Assembly: GCF_002238045.1 (NCBI RefSeq)
Contig: NZ_NBYO01000001.1
Coordinates: 1,511,001-1,575,000, forward strand
Length of the DNA: 64,000 bases
Direction: 5' to 3'
From: Notoacmeibacter marinus
Lineage (GTDB): Bacteria > Pseudomonadota > Alphaproteobacteria > Rhizobiales > Rhizobiaceae
Positions 18,580 to 27,674 of the stretch are shown here, in pieces. Each line of letters begins with the position of its first letter. The stretch's first letter is position 1. The position numbers and the translations under genes were made by a program. The notes under the pieces were generated by a model, which saw nothing but the letters and a program-made list of their open reading frames with translations, was not told the DNA's origin and did no database searches.

Positions 18580-19896
18580 TCAGGTCGCGCCGCGATCGGT
18601 CGCCGCGCTTTGCTGCGAAAGCGGGGCGGCGGAAGGCGAACCCGCGCCATCGGCGTAGGGCCAGGAGCCGTCCGTCGGCAGTTCGTCCGCCTGCCACGGG
18701 CAGCCCACTTCAGGCATCAATGCAAGGAACGGGTCGGGATCGAGTTCCTCGACATTGACCATGGTCTTCGGGTCCCAGGTGCCGTCCGCCATCAGCAGCG
18801 CCGCCGTGATAACCGGCACGCCGGTCGAATAGCTGATCGACTGGGCGCCGACCTCCTCGTAGTTCTCCTTGTGGTCGAGCGTCGACCAGATGAAGACGCG
18901 CTTGTCCTGCCCATCCTTCCTGCCGCTTACATCGACGCCGATGACGATCTTGCCGGTATAGTTTTCGGCCAGGCTCGCCGGGTCCGGCAGCAGCGCTTTG
19001 ACCACGCGGTTCGGCGCGACCATCTGGCCATCGACCTCGACCGGCACGGAAGAGGTGAGGCCGAGCGTATCGAGCACCTCCAACACCTTCATGTAATGCT
19101 CGCCGAAGCCCATCCAGAAGCTGATGCGCGGCGTGTCCGGGAAGTTGACGGCGAGGCTCTGCACCTCGTCATGACCCATGGAATAGACGCGCTGCTCGCC
19201 GACCAGCGGCAGCGTGACGTCCTGCCAGATGCTGTGATGGGGGATGAACTTCCACTCGCCGTCCTCCCAGGTGATGACCTCCTCGGTCACTTCCCGCAGA
19301 TTGACGTCCGGATCGAAGTTCGTGGCGAAGTATTTGCCGTGATTGCCGGCATTGACGTCGATGATGTCGATGGAATCGATCGCATCGAAATGATGCTTGC
19401 GCGCCCAGGCGCAGAAGATGTTCACGACGCCCGGATCGAAACCCATGCCGAGAAGGGCCGTCACACCCTTGGCCTTGAACTCGGGACGGCGCGGCCATTC
19501 CTTATGCTCGTACCAGTTCGGCGGGATATCGATGGTGAACTCGTCCTCGGCCAGCGCCGTGTCGAGATAGCTCGCGCCGGTCTGCAGGCAGGCGTCGGAG
19601 ATCGCGACGTTGCAATAGGGCGAAGCGACATTGAGGACGATCCTTGCCCCCGTCTTCTCGATCAGCGCGGCAACGGCATCGGTATCGCGCGCATCGACCG
19701 GCTCGGCGGCAATGAAGGGGCTGTCCTCAGGCGCGCCGTACCGCGCGTTCACCGCCGCCGCCTTCTTCGCCAGCTTGTCGGCCGTGCGCGCCGCCCATGT
19801 GATCGTGCCGAAACGGTCGCGGAACTGGACCGCCTTGTTCGCCACCACGTCTCCGACGCCGCCGGCGCCGATAATCAGAAGATTGGGTCCCGCCAT
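18580..19896 (-). CDS. Carboxynorspermidine synthase (saccharopine dehydrogenase family)
   Basis: A 438-residue NAD(P)H-dependent reductase. The N-terminal Rossmann motif IIGAGGVGDVVANK (about 7-20) leads a saccharopine-dehydrogenase-like fold with FDPGVVNIF and DVNAGNHGKYFATNFDP. These segments match carboxy(nor)spermidine dehydrogenase, which condenses aspartate semialdehyde with a diamine. It directly precedes the decarboxylase, so the pair forms the carboxyspermidine route to polyamines known in rhizobia. It is often annotated Lys1, but lysine synthesis here uses DAP (lysA is present), which argues against a saccharopine role. Confidence 0.88.
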   Translation of the reverse strand: MAGPNLLIIGAGGVGDVVANKAVQFRDRFGTITWAARTADKLAKKAAAVNARYGAPEDSPFIAAEPVDARDTDAVAALIEKTGARIVLNVASPYCNVAISDACLQTGASYLDTALAEDEFTIDIPPNWYEHKEWPRRPEFKAKGVTALLGMGFDPGVVNIFCAWARKHHFDAIDSIDIIDVNAGNHGKYFATNFDPDVNLREVTEEVITWEDGEWKFIPHHSIWQDVTLPLVGEQRVYSMGHDEVQSLAVNFPDTPRISFWMGFGEHYMKVLEVLDTLGLTSSVPVEVDGQMVAPNRVVKALLPDPASLAENYTGKIVIGVDVSGRKDGQDKRVFIWSTLDHKENYEEVGAQSISYSTGVPVITAALLMADGTWDPKTMVNVEELDPDPFLALMPEVGCPWQADELPTDGSWPYADGAGSPSAAPLSQQSAATDRGAT

Positions 19897-19919
19897 CTGG
19901 TCCGTTTCCCGTCCATTTT

Positions 19920-20396
19920 CTATTTTCGAGCGCCGATCCGGCTGCGATTGTCCGCCTTGCGGCGTATATGCAATGTCTTGTCGACTTTCGCCACTATGTC
20001 GCCTTCGCCATCCTCGACGACGACCGACCAGACCGGCCGCACGACATCGCCCTCATTCGGCGTGGCCGCCTCGATCTCTTCGATCATGGTATCGGTGACC
20101 CGGAAGGAGGCGCGAAGCGTACCCTTTCCCGGCTTCTTGAAGTCGATGAAGGCCGCTTTGTCCCACACGGTATAGTCGCGCGGCAGGATGTTCATGGCCA
20201 TCAACATGAAGAAGGGATCGGTCATCGAGAAGATCGATCCGCCGAAATGCACCCCGACATAGTTCATGTTGAGCCGGCGCTGACGCAGTTCGACATCGAC
20301 CCGGCGCCAGTCCTCGGCGATGTAGGTGACGCGGATGCCGGCGAAGAAATAGGGCGGCCAGAAATTCATGCCGCGTCGGAGCGTGGAGGGTTTCAT
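19920..20396 (-). CDS. DUF4442 hotdog-fold protein
   Basis: A 158-residue cytosolic protein of the DUF4442/PaaI-like hotdog superfamily. Segments NMNYVGVHFGGSIFSMTDPFF and DYTVWDKAAFIDFKKPGKG mark the family. Members are presumed acyl-CoA thioesterases but are largely unproved. It starts 20 bases after the hbd stop and lies in the same leftward cluster, fitting acyl-CoA metabolism. Substrate unknown. Confidence 0.8.
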   Translation of the reverse strand: MKPSTLRRGMNFWPPYFFAGIRVTYIAEDWRRVDVELRQRRLNMNYVGVHFGGSIFSMTDPFFMLMAMNILPRDYTVWDKAAFIDFKKPGKGTLRASFRVTDTMIEEIEAATPNEGDVVRPVWSVVVEDGEGDIVAKVDKTLHIRRKADNRSRIGARK

Positions 20397-20415
20397 GACG
20401 ATCGGTCAGTGCGGC

Positions 20416-21294
20416 TCAACGGGTCGGGACCGGCTTCTCGCCGGAATAGTCGTAGAAGCCGCGCCCGGTCTTGCGTCCCAGCCATCCCGCCTCGACATAT
20501 TTCACCAGAAGGGGGCAGGGCCGGTATTTGCTGTCGGCCAGGCCTTCATAGAGCACCTGCATGATTGACAGGCAGGTGTCGAGACCGATGAAGTCGGCCA
20601 GCTCAAGCGGGCCCATCGGATGGTTCGCACCGAGCTTCATCGCCGTGTCGATGGCTTCGACCGTGCCAACGCCTTCATAGAGGGTGAAGATCGCTTCGTT
20701 GATCATCGGCAGCAGAATGCGGTTGACGATGAAGGCAGGGTAGTCCTCCGCGACCGTTACCGTCTTTCCGAGAGTTTCGGCAAAATCCCTTGCCGTCTGA
20801 AAGGTCTCGCTGGCCGTCGCTATGCCGCGGATCACCTCGACCAGTTTCATCACCGGGACCGGATTCATGAAATGAATGCCGACGAATTTGTCCGGCCGGT
20901 CGGTCTGACTCGCCAGACGGGTGATGGAAATGGATGAGGTGTTCGAAGCCAGCAGCGCGCCAGGGTTCAGCGTCGCGCACAATTCCTTGAAGATGGCGTG
21001 CTTGACCTTCTCGTTCTCGGTCGCCGCCTCGATGACGAGATCGCACTCGCCAAGAGCTTCTAGACCCGAGACCGGCGCAATCCGCCCAAGCGCCGCTTCG
21101 GAGTCCTTCCTTTGCAGCTTGCCATTGTCGACCAGCCGGCCGAGACGCTTCTGGATGCCGCTCATACCGGCATCGGCCCGGCTCTGCTCGACATCGGACA
21201 ACACCACCTCGTAGCCCGCGACCGCGGCCACCTGTGCGATGCCGGAGCCCATCTGTCCCGCGCCGATAATTCCGATCTTCTTCAAGCTTGCCAT
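20416..21294 (-). CDS. 3-hydroxybutyryl-CoA dehydrogenase
   Basis: A 292-residue NAD(P)-dependent dehydrogenase of the 3HCDH family. The Rossmann motif is [13 protein letters not shown] (about 8-20). The catalytic His region is [18 protein letters not shown]. The C-terminal 3HCDH domain includes [20 protein letters not shown]. It oxidises 3-hydroxybutyryl-CoA to acetoacetyl-CoA (or the reverse) in short-chain acyl-CoA metabolism. I started it at MASLKKIG; the frame is open 10 codons upstream. In Rhizobiales this gene normally follows etfA directly; here another gene is between them. Confidence 0.93.
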   Translation of the reverse strand: MASLKKIGIIGAGQMGSGIAQVAAVAGYEVVLSDVEQSRADAGMSGIQKRLGRLVDNGKLQRKDSEAALGRIAPVSGLEALGECDLVIEAATENEKVKHAIFKELCATLNPGALLASNTSSISITRLASQTDRPDKFVGIHFMNPVPVMKLVEVIRGIATASETFQTARDFAETLGKTVTVAEDYPAFIVNRILLPMINEAIFTLYEGVGTVEAIDTAMKLGANHPMGPLELADFIGLDTCLSIMQVLYEGLADSKYRPCPLLVKYVEAGWLGRKTGRGFYDYSGEKPVPTR

Positions 21295-21351
21295 GACATA
21301 TCCAAAAATTGATGTGTCCTGCATCTAGGCGAGCGTGGCCTAAGGGGCAAC

Positions 21352-21378
21352 GGCGGTCGCATCCGACCGCCCATTTTT
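21352..21378 (+). terminator. Hairpin with T-tract, oriented against the flanking genes
   Basis: GGCGGTCG (21352-21359) and CGACCGCC (21364-21371) form a perfect 8-bp stem with a 4-base loop, then CATTTTT. The T-tract follows on the + strand, while both neighbours are on the - strand. As a rho-independent terminator it would stop rightward (antisense) transcripts. It may act weakly leftward just after the unknown gene's stop. Confidence 0.45.
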
Positions 21379-21380
21379 CT

Positions 21381-22250
21381 CTAGGCGAACGTGCCCGAGA
21401 ATCGCCAGACGGTCCGCTCGAACTCCTCGAAATGGCCGCCCAGCTCGATGCCGCATCCTTTCAGGCCCGCTGCGACCTTGCCGTTGATGCCGAAATCGTC
21501 CTCGTAGCGCAGCGCTACCTCGATGGTGTTGAGGCCGCCATCCAGCCGCGACCGGGCGACGGAGCGCCAGGCCGTCTCATGCGGATACCAGGCCAGATCG
21601 TCCGGCAGGGCCGGTTCGCCTTCCGGCTCGAATGTCGCTTTCAGTTCGCCCGAACTCTTGCGGACATTCCTGGTCTCCGCAGAGGTTTCCAGTTTGCCGA
21701 CAAGCTCCTCGGCGACCGAAAAGCCCACCGATCCGCCCTTCTTGTCGCTCCTGTCGGAGGAGTAGTTCACGGAGATCTCGCGCGCGCCGAGCGCGGTCAG
21801 GATGTGCGTCAGCTCGAAGAACTTGTCGATGAACATGGCGCGATGGAAACTGGCCATCGGGACGTATTTATTCGGGCGAAGGGGATGGCCGACATAGGCG
21901 ACATCGTAGCGCGGATGACCGGGCGGGAAGTCGACGATCCGTTCGATGTCGGCGCCGTCGACGCGAACCAGCCGGCCACCGTCTCCGCTGCCGCCATTGC
22001 CGGAGCCGGTTCGTCCGCGAAGCCGATCGAACGCATAGCCGAAAATGCCGTAATTTCGGCTGTCGGCCCAGTAGTCCCGCTTTAGCCAGACGGAGGGAGG
22101 AGGGCCGGTCAGCGCGTTGTGGCGGAAATAGTCGGAGAGTTTTGCTTCGGCCGGTTGATCGTCGCGCGTGGCGTCGTCATGGCTCAGAACGATCACCTGC
22201 CGGTCGCGATAGGGTCGCGCGATGATCGCGTCGGCGTTCTGCAAAAGCAT
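21381..22250 (-). CDS. Unrecognised 289-residue cytosolic protein
   Basis: I do not recognise a function. There is no signal peptide or TM segment. Visible features are an N-terminal [17 protein letters not shown], a Gly/Ser-rich loop ([13 protein letters not shown], about residue 85), then [20 protein letters not shown] with [20 protein letters not shown], and a central [20 protein letters not shown]. The His/Tyr-rich middle is strikingly conserved in look. The start is uncertain: ATG 22250 or 22298. It interrupts the usual etfA-hbd adjacency, 93 bp downstream of etfA's stop if the inner start is used, and is followed by a hairpin at 21352-21371. It may be an acquired gene. Confidence 0.65.
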   Translation of the reverse strand: MLLQNADAIIARPYRDRQVIVLSHDDATRDDQPAEAKLSDYFRHNALTGPPPSVWLKRDYWADSRNYGIFGYAFDRLRGRTGSGNGGSGDGGRLVRVDGADIERIVDFPPGHPRYDVAYVGHPLRPNKYVPMASFHRAMFIDKFFELTHILTALGAREISVNYSSDRSDKKGGSVGFSVAEELVGKLETSAETRNVRKSSGELKATFEPEGEPALPDDLAWYPHETAWRSVARSRLDGGLNTIEVALRYEDDFGINGKVAAGLKGCGIELGGHFEEFERTVWRFSGTFA

Positions 22251-22343
22251 TCGTGGCCCCCAAGTTTCCCCAGGGGCCACGATAGCAGTCTGCCTCATTG
22301 CCGCAAGATGTCGTCAGCATTTGCGGGCCGGACGAGCGGGCGG

Positions 22344-23273
22344 CTACAGCTTCTGCTGCAGTTCCGGCAGTATCTGGAAGAGATCGCCCACCAGACCGTA
22401 ATCGGCAACCTGGAAGATCGGGGCGTCCTCGTCCTTGTTGATGGCGACGATCACGCGGCTGTCCTTCATGCCGGCCAGATGCTGGATCGCGCCGGAGATG
22501 CCCGCGGCGATATAAAGCTCGGGCGCAACGACCTTGCCGGTCTGGCCGACCTGCCAGTCATTCGGCGCGTAACCCGCATCGACCGCGGCGCGCGACGCGC
22601 CGACTGCGGCGTTCAGCTTGTCGGCCAGCGGCAGGATGATCTCGTCGAACTTCTCCTTGCTGCCGAGCGCGCGTCCGCCGGACAGGATCACCTTGGCGGA
22701 GGTCAGTTCCGGCCGGTCGCTCTCTGCGATCTTCTGCGACACGAAGGCGGAGACGCCCGGTCCTGCCACCGCGTCGATCGTCTCTACCGAAGCGGAGCCG
22801 CCATCACCCGTTGCCTGGAAGGATGCGCCACGAATGGTCATCACCTTCTTGGAGTCGGAGGACTGAACCGTCTGGATCGCATTGCCGGCGTAAACGGGAC
22901 GCTTGAACGTATCGTCGCCCTCGACGCTCATCACATCGGAAATCTGCATCACATCGAGCAGCGCGGCGACGCGCGGCATGACGTTCTTGCCCGTAGTGGT
23001 GGAGGGCGCGAGCAGATAATCGTAATCGCCAGCCAGGCTCTCGATCAGCGCGGCCAGCGGTTCGGCCAGTTGATGTTCGAGCTGGTCGCTTTCGGCGAGC
23101 AGCACCTTACGGACACCGTCCAGCTTGGCAGCGGCGTCGGCGGCGGCCTGCGCGCCCTTACCGGCAATCAGAATATCGATATCCCCGCCGATTTCCTTTG
23201 CAGCGGTAAGCGCCTTGGCCGTCTGGTCGGACAGGGTCGCATTGTCGTGGTCGGCAAGAAGAAGAAGTGCCAT
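22344..23273 (-). CDS. etfA: Electron transfer flavoprotein subunit alpha
   Basis: A 309-residue FAD-binding subunit of ETF, which takes electrons from acyl-CoA and related dehydrogenases and passes them to ETF-ubiquinone oxidoreductase. The C-terminal FAD signature is complete: [19 protein letters not shown], then [39 protein letters not shown] is the family's central segment. It lies 27 bp after etfB, in the standard order. Confidence 0.95.
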   Translation of the reverse strand: MALLLLADHDNATLSDQTAKALTAAKEIGGDIDILIAGKGAQAAADAAAKLDGVRKVLLAESDQLEHQLAEPLAALIESLAGDYDYLLAPSTTTGKNVMPRVAALLDVMQISDVMSVEGDDTFKRPVYAGNAIQTVQSSDSKKVMTIRGASFQATGDGGSASVETIDAVAGPGVSAFVSQKIAESDRPELTSAKVILSGGRALGSKEKFDEIILPLADKLNAAVGASRAAVDAGYAPNDWQVGQTGKVVAPELYIAAGISGAIQHLAGMKDSRVIVAINKDEDAPIFQVADYGLVGDLFQILPELQQKL

Positions 23274-23300
23274 TTCAAAAGTCTCCCAAATCCGTACGGC

Positions 23301-24050
23301 TTACAGTACGCCTTCTTTGTTCTTCAGCTTGTCGACGAGCTGGTCGACATTTTCGAGAATTTCGCCGGCGGACCGCTCCGGCGGCTCCTCCGTCTTCAGC
23401 ACCTTCAGCCGCGCGGCGACATCGACGCCGTAATCGTCGGGCGTCTTGGTATCGAGCGGTTTCTTCTTGGCCTTCATGATATTGGGGAGCGAAGCGTAAC
23501 GCGGCTCGTTCAGGCGAAGGTCGGTGGTGACGATGGCGGGCAGATCGAGGCTAACGGTCTGCAGGCCGCCATCGACCTCACGGGTGATCTCGGCCTTCTC
23601 GCCCTCGATCTTCACTTCATTGGCGAAAGTGCCCTGACCCCAGCCGAGAAGCGCGGCCAGCATCTGGCCGGTCTGGTTGGCGTCATCGTCGATCGCCTGC
23701 TTGCCGAGGACGACCAACTTGGGGCTTTCTTCATCGACAACCGCCTTCAGTATCTTGGCGACTGACAGCGGCTCCACGATCTCATCCGTCTTGACGAGGA
23801 TCGCACGGTCGGCACCCATGGCAAGCGCGGTCCGCAGGGTCTCCTGCGCTTTGTCCGGTCCGATGGAGATGGCGACGACTTCTTCCGCGGTGCCCGCTTC
23901 CTTCAGGCGGATCGCCTCTTCAACGGCGATCTCGTCGAACGGATTCATGCTCATCTTGACGTTGGCGGTCTCCACGCCCGAACCGTCCGATTTCACGCGA
24001 ACCTTCACATTGTAGTCGATCACGCGCTTTACAGGCACCAGGATCTTCAT
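23301..24050 (-). CDS. etfB: Electron transfer flavoprotein subunit beta
   Basis: A 249-residue AMP-binding subunit of ETF. The start [32 protein letters not shown] and the ETF-beta signature region [27 protein letters not shown] (in part) all fit. It forms a heterodimer with EtfA. It is the first gene of the leftward cluster. A palindrome at 24190-24207, about 140 bp upstream, is a candidate operator. Confidence 0.95.
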   Translation of the reverse strand: MKILVPVKRVIDYNVKVRVKSDGSGVETANVKMSMNPFDEIAVEEAIRLKEAGTAEEVVAISIGPDKAQETLRTALAMGADRAILVKTDEIVEPLSVAKILKAVVDEESPKLVVLGKQAIDDDANQTGQMLAALLGWGQGTFANEVKIEGEKAEITREVDGGLQTVSLDLPAIVTTDLRLNEPRYASLPNIMKAKKKPLDTKTPDDYGVDVAARLKVLKTEEPPERSAGEILENVDQLVDKLKNKEGVL

Positions 24051-24189
24051 CGGTTTCTCCCAATTCGTTCAATATCATGCGGACTTGGTGGCTATTTGGA
24101 CCACTCGACCGACAATTCCATCCGTCCGGCACATCTAAATTGCCGCATCCGACCTAGCCTCAACGGCACGGAAACGCCAATAAGCAAAT

Positions 24190-24207
24190 TTTGACGTTTA
24201 CGTCAAA
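24190..24207. promoter_or_regulatory. Perfect palindrome TTTGACGT-TT-ACGTCAAA upstream of etfB
   Basis: Two 8-base arms with a 2-base spacer form a perfect inverted repeat 140 bp before etfB, overlapping the last codon of the rhomboid pseudogene. ACGT half-sites of this type are, from memory, described for MerR-family LiuR regulators of branched-chain acid/acyl-CoA catabolism in proteobacteria, whose regulons can include etf genes. This assignment is unverified. No regulator gene of this type is in the window. Confidence 0.45.
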
Positions 24208-24963
24208 GCCGATTTCTTTGCCCCGTTGTCCATGGCCGTCTGTCCAGATCGGTCGCCAGAATGGCGGCCTCCGGCGGCTCCACGCGGCGGTCCAGGATAG
24301 GCTGGTCCTTGCGTTTGAATGGCCAGACGAGAAGCACACCGGTGACGATGCCACCGAGATGGGCGGCCCAGGAGACCTGATCTTCGGGCAGTGCGACAAA
24401 CATGACGATTTGCATCGCAACCCAAGCTCCGAGAAGCCACTGCGCGCGCAGGCGCAGGGGGATCTTGGCGAAGACCAGCGCCCATATCTTCACCCTCGGA
24501 TGGAGGATCAGATAGGCGGCGACGACGCCGGCAACGGCGCCGGACGCGCCGATCAGCGGCGCGGGCGAGCCCGGCAGCAGCAGGCCGTGGGCCATCGCCG
24601 CGCCGATGGCGCACAGGCAGTAGAAGGCCAGGAAGCGCAGATGGCCCATCGCGTCTTCGACATTGTCGCCGAAGACCCAGAGGAACAGCATATTGCCGCC
24701 GAGATGGAAGATGTCGCCATGCATAAAGGCATGGGTGAGATAGTGCTGGTTTCGCCAACGATTCCGAGGCCGGCGGGGTCGGGCAGAATGTCCTGAATAT
24801 AGGCCGGCGTGAAGCCGAACGTCGTGGCGTAGGCTGCCAGAACCCGCTCGCCCATTGTGCCCGTGACGAGCCAGACTGCCACATTGGCGGCAATCAGACA
24901 GAGCGTCACATATTGGCGCTTGATGTAGATGAGGTCATTGGCGTCGTGAATCGAAATGAATAT
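24203..24963 (-). pseudogene. Rhomboid-family intramembrane serine protease, frameshifted
   Basis: Two frames together give a rhomboid. The upstream frame has a first TM (QYVTLCLIAANVAVWLV) and ends at DPAGLGIVG. The downstream frame resumes with WRNQHYLTHAFMHGDIFHLG, then NMLFLWVFGDN, the catalytic GASGAVAG serine and the catalytic His in AAHLGG. The frames meet near 24755-24765 and need a one-base shift. The expected start (reading -FISIHDAND) has ATA instead of ATG at 24961-24963, with no ATG, GTG or TTG nearby except one in the upstream gene. Two independent defects support a decayed gene. It lies just after the cobalamin adenosyltransferase gene. Confidence 0.75.
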
Positions 24964-24991
24964 CGATACGACCCCAGTCGGATTATGGACG

Positions 24992-25573
24992 CTAGCGGCT
25001 CGCGCCCGGCACCCAGAGCACATCGTCGCGACCGTCGCCATTGCAGATGCGGGCGGCGACGAAGAGAAAATCCGACAGCCGGTTCAGATAGCGGATCGCC
25101 TCGTCGCCAATGGCCTCGCCCGCCTCGTCACGCGCTTCGACAGTCAGGCGCTCGGCCCGGCGGACGACGGTTCGGGCCAGATGCAGCATGGTGGCCGCCG
25201 GCGAGCCCGCCGGCAGGATGAAACTTTTCAACGGTTCGAGTCGCTCGTTGAATTCGTCGATGTCGCGTTCCAACCGTTCCACTTGGCTGGCGACGATCCG
25301 GAGCGGCTCATAGCCAAGATCTTCATCGGTCGGCGGCGTGGAAAGATCGGCGCCGAGATCGAAGAGATCGTTCTGGATGCGGGCCAGAACCCGGTCGATG
25401 TCGGCCGCGCCGTCCGCCGTATGCAGCCGGGCCAGACCGATCGTGGCATTGGCTTCGTCGACGGTGCCATAGGCTTCGACGCGGGCATCGTATTTCTTGC
25501 GGCGATCGCCGGAGCCGAGTCCGGTCGTGCCGTCATCGCCGGTCTTGGTATAGATCTTGTTCAATCGGACCAT
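24992..25573 (-). CDS. PduO-type cob(I)alamin adenosyltransferase
   Basis: A 193-residue ATP:cob(I)alamin adenosyltransferase that makes adenosylcobalamin. The N-terminal ATP-binding motif KIYTKTGDDGTTGLGSGDR (about 6-24) is diagnostic for the PduO/MMAB type. DLFDLGADLS and the C-terminal helix segment RTVVRRAERL also match. Full length. The order twin-TM protein, adenosyltransferase, then etfB further down is common in Rhizobiales. No cobalamin riboswitch was recognised upstream. Confidence 0.93.
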   Translation of the reverse strand: MVRLNKIYTKTGDDGTTGLGSGDRRKKYDARVEAYGTVDEANATIGLARLHTADGAADIDRVLARIQNDLFDLGADLSTPPTDEDLGYEPLRIVASQVERLERDIDEFNERLEPLKSFILPAGSPAATMLHLARTVVRRAERLTVEARDEAGEAIGDEAIRYLNRLSDFLFVAARICNGDGRDDVLWVPGASR

Positions 25574-25597
25574 GGTCAGCCTTTTTTCGCGGTTCGA

Positions 25598-25792
25598 TCA
25601 GGCCGGGCGGGCGAAGTAGAGCGCGCCGACAATCAATATGACGGCGATGAATTGCAGGAAGACCCGCATCTGCATCAGCTTCTGGCTTTTGTTGCTGTCC
25701 CCGGCGCGCATCATGTTCCAGAGGCCGCGCAACAGCACGATCCCCACGGCAAACATGGCAACGATAGCGGCAATCTGGAAAACGGTGGCCAT
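25598..25792 (-). CDS. Twin transmembrane (HIG1-like) small protein
   Basis: A 64-residue inner-membrane protein with two TM helices (IAAIVAMFAVGIVLLRGLW and FLQFIAVILIVGALYFA) joined by a basic loop (RAGDSNKSQKLMQMR). That arrangement matches the rhizobial twin-TM / HIG1 family, of the type seen in respiratory-complex accessory proteins. ATG 25792 was chosen; the frame is open 13 codons upstream. It is 24 bp before the adenosyltransferase and probably co-transcribed. Confidence 0.8.
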   Translation of the reverse strand: MATVFQIAAIVAMFAVGIVLLRGLWNMMRAGDSNKSQKLMQMRVFLQFIAVILIVGALYFARPA

Positions 25793-25969
25793 CGATCTTT
25801 CCCTGTCCTGTGCGCATGCAATGTGGGACAAGAGGGAAAGATGTCATCCCCGTGCCGCCAAATCGGCGAGTGCTACCGCCATTTTTCCGGCAGCGCGCAT
25901 TCCGATCGTGCTGGTTTCGCGTCGCACCGTTCCATATGAGTATGACATGATCGACGAGGGAACATATCC

Positions 25970-26848
25970 ATGTGGCACACCGTCCGCGTTATAGCCTGGG
26001 ACGCGCTCAGCCACTTCAACAATGACGATGGCTGGGCGTTTGCGAGCCATGTGGCGCTCTCCACGCTGATGGCGATTTTCCCGTTCCTGATCTTCGCCGC
26101 CTCGCTGGCCGGCTTTCTCGGCGCCGATTATTTCGCCCAATATGCCGTTCCGCTGCTGTTCGAAACCTGGCCGAACACCATCGCCGAGCCGGTGACGCGT
26201 GAGGTCCAGGCGGTGTTGTCCGGCGAGCGAGGCGACCTTTTGACGATCGGCGTGCTGCTGGCGCTGTTCTTCGCCTCCAACGGGGTGGAAGCCCTGCGGA
26301 CTTCGCTTAACCGCGCCTATCGCCAGGTCGAAAGCCGCTCCTTCATTTCGCTGCGGCTGCAAAGTTTCGGCTTCGTCCTGCTGGCGACGATCTGCCTGAC
26401 CATCGTCAGCCTGATGCTGGTGGCCGCGCCGATCATCCACTCCGTCCTTCTCAGCCGCGCGCCCGATCTGGTGCCGGAAGTGTTCGCGTTCGACGCGCTG
26501 CGGATCATCATCGCCATCATCGTTCTGCTGGTGGGGCTGGCGATCAGCCACATCTATCTTCCGGAAGGCAAGCGGCGCATCGTCGACATTCTGCCCGGCA
26601 TGGCCCTGACCATTCTTTTCTGGGTCGTCGGATCGTGGGGCTTCGTCACCTATCTGGACAATTTCGGTCGCTATTCGACGACCTATGCCGGCCTTGCCTC
26701 GATCATCGTGGCGCTGGTGTTTCTCTATATGGTCTCGGCGATCTTCATCATCGGAGGGGAACTGAACGCCGCCATCATGCGCTTCCGGGCGCTGCACTCT
26801 GCCGGCGGTTTGCCGTTCCACCGGTCATCGCAACGGCAAGGGCGGTGA
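25970..26848 (+). CDS. YihY/BrkB-family inner-membrane protein
   Basis: A 292-residue polytopic protein with about six TM helices (first about 35-58). Family landmarks are ALSTLMAIFPFLIF, then FFASNGVEALRTSLNRAYR (about 105-123), and a late TYAGLASIIVALVFLYMV. The function of this widespread family is not settled: it is not the tRNA-processing nuclease it was once named for. GAGGGAA precedes the ATG. The last 74 bases overlap the 3' end of the convergent EamA gene. Confidence 0.88.
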   Translation: MWHTVRVIAWDALSHFNNDDGWAFASHVALSTLMAIFPFLIFAASLAGFLGADYFAQYAVPLLFETWPNTIAEPVTREVQAVLSGERGDLLTIGVLLALFFASNGVEALRTSLNRAYRQVESRSFISLRLQSFGFVLLATICLTIVSLMLVAAPIIHSVLLSRAPDLVPEVFAFDALRIIIAIIVLLVGLAISHIYLPEGKRRIVDILPGMALTILFWVVGSWGFVTYLDNFGRYSTTYAGLASIIVALVFLYMVSAIFIIGGELNAAIMRFRALHSAGGLPFHRSSQRQGR

Positions 26849-27674
26849 TTACCATGCCGACGATCTGAACGGGCGAGAGCGGTTCGCCGAACAGGATGAA
26901 GGCGAACATCGCGGTGCAGGCCGGCACCAGATAGAAAAGCGCGGCGACCCGGCTAACGGCGCCTTTCTCGATCAGCCACATCAGCAACAGGATTGTGCCG
27001 ACGGACAGCACCAGCACCAACCAGGCCATGGACAGGACGAGCGGCGTGGTGAGCGTAAACGTCTGCGTCTCGGTCAGAAGAGCGACCGGCAGTGTCAGAA
27101 GGCCCGCTCCGATGAACTGCCAGACGGTTCCCGCCACCGGATCGGCGCCCTTTAAGCGGCCCTTCTGCAAAACGGTGCCCGCGCTCATGCCGAGGACGGC
27201 CAGAAAGCTTGCGCCGACCGTCCAACCCGTCACACCTGAAGCCGTCAGGCCGATGCGCGGCCCCAGCACCATGGTGACGCCGACAAGACCGACAACCAAC
27301 CCCATCCAGTGACGCGGCGTCATGGTTTCGCCGATCGTCCCGGCCGCGATGAAGGCGGTGAGAAGCGGTTGAAGTCCAACGATAAGCGCCGAGAGACCGG
27401 CCGGCATGCCATTGTCGATCGCCCAGAACACCATGCCGAGGTAAACGCCATGCAAAAGCATGCCGACGATCATGGCGTCGCGCCGCTGGGGCCAGGACAG
27501 GCGCGGCGCCTTCAGAAACGCGGCGATGACGCCGAGCGCCAGAATGGAAAGGACATACCGGATCGTCAGAAAGCTGAACGGCTCGGCATAGGGCATGGCG
27601 TATCGCGCACTGACGAAACCGGTCGACCAGAGCAGGACAAACACAACCGGAACGATTGCCGCACTAAACCGCAT
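26775..27674 (-). CDS. DMT-superfamily (EamA) transporter
   Basis: A 299-residue membrane transporter with ten predicted TM helices in two EamA repeats (for example FVLLWSTGFVSARYAMPYAEP near the N-terminus). EamA proteins often export amino acids or other metabolites; the substrate here is unknown. The start MRFSAAIVPVVFVLLW was chosen over ATGs up to 39 codons upstream because it opens directly with TM1. The convergent 74-base overlap with the yihY-like gene is long but both reading frames look intact. Confidence 0.88.
   Translation of the reverse strand: MRFSAAIVPVVFVLLWSTGFVSARYAMPYAEPFSFLTIRYVLSILALGVIAAFLKAPRLSWPQRRDAMIVGMLLHGVYLGMVFWAIDNGMPAGLSALIVGLQPLLTAFIAAGTIGETMTPRHWMGLVVGLVGVTMVLGPRIGLTASGVTGWTVGASFLAVLGMSAGTVLQKGRLKGADPVAGTVWQFIGAGLLTLPVALLTETQTFTLTTPLVLSMAWLVLVLSVGTILLLMWLIEKGAVSRVAALFYLVPACTAMFAFILFGEPLSPVQIVGMVITALAVAMTGGTANRRQSAAPGSA

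Noticed and set aside
22119..23765. A 548-codon open frame on the + strand opposite etfA and etfB
   Set aside because: The opposite strand encodes recognisable EtfA and EtfB; this frame has no motif.
24992..25969. Cobalamin riboswitch near the adenosyltransferase gene
   Set aside because: No B12-box-like sequence or extended structured leader was recognised upstream.
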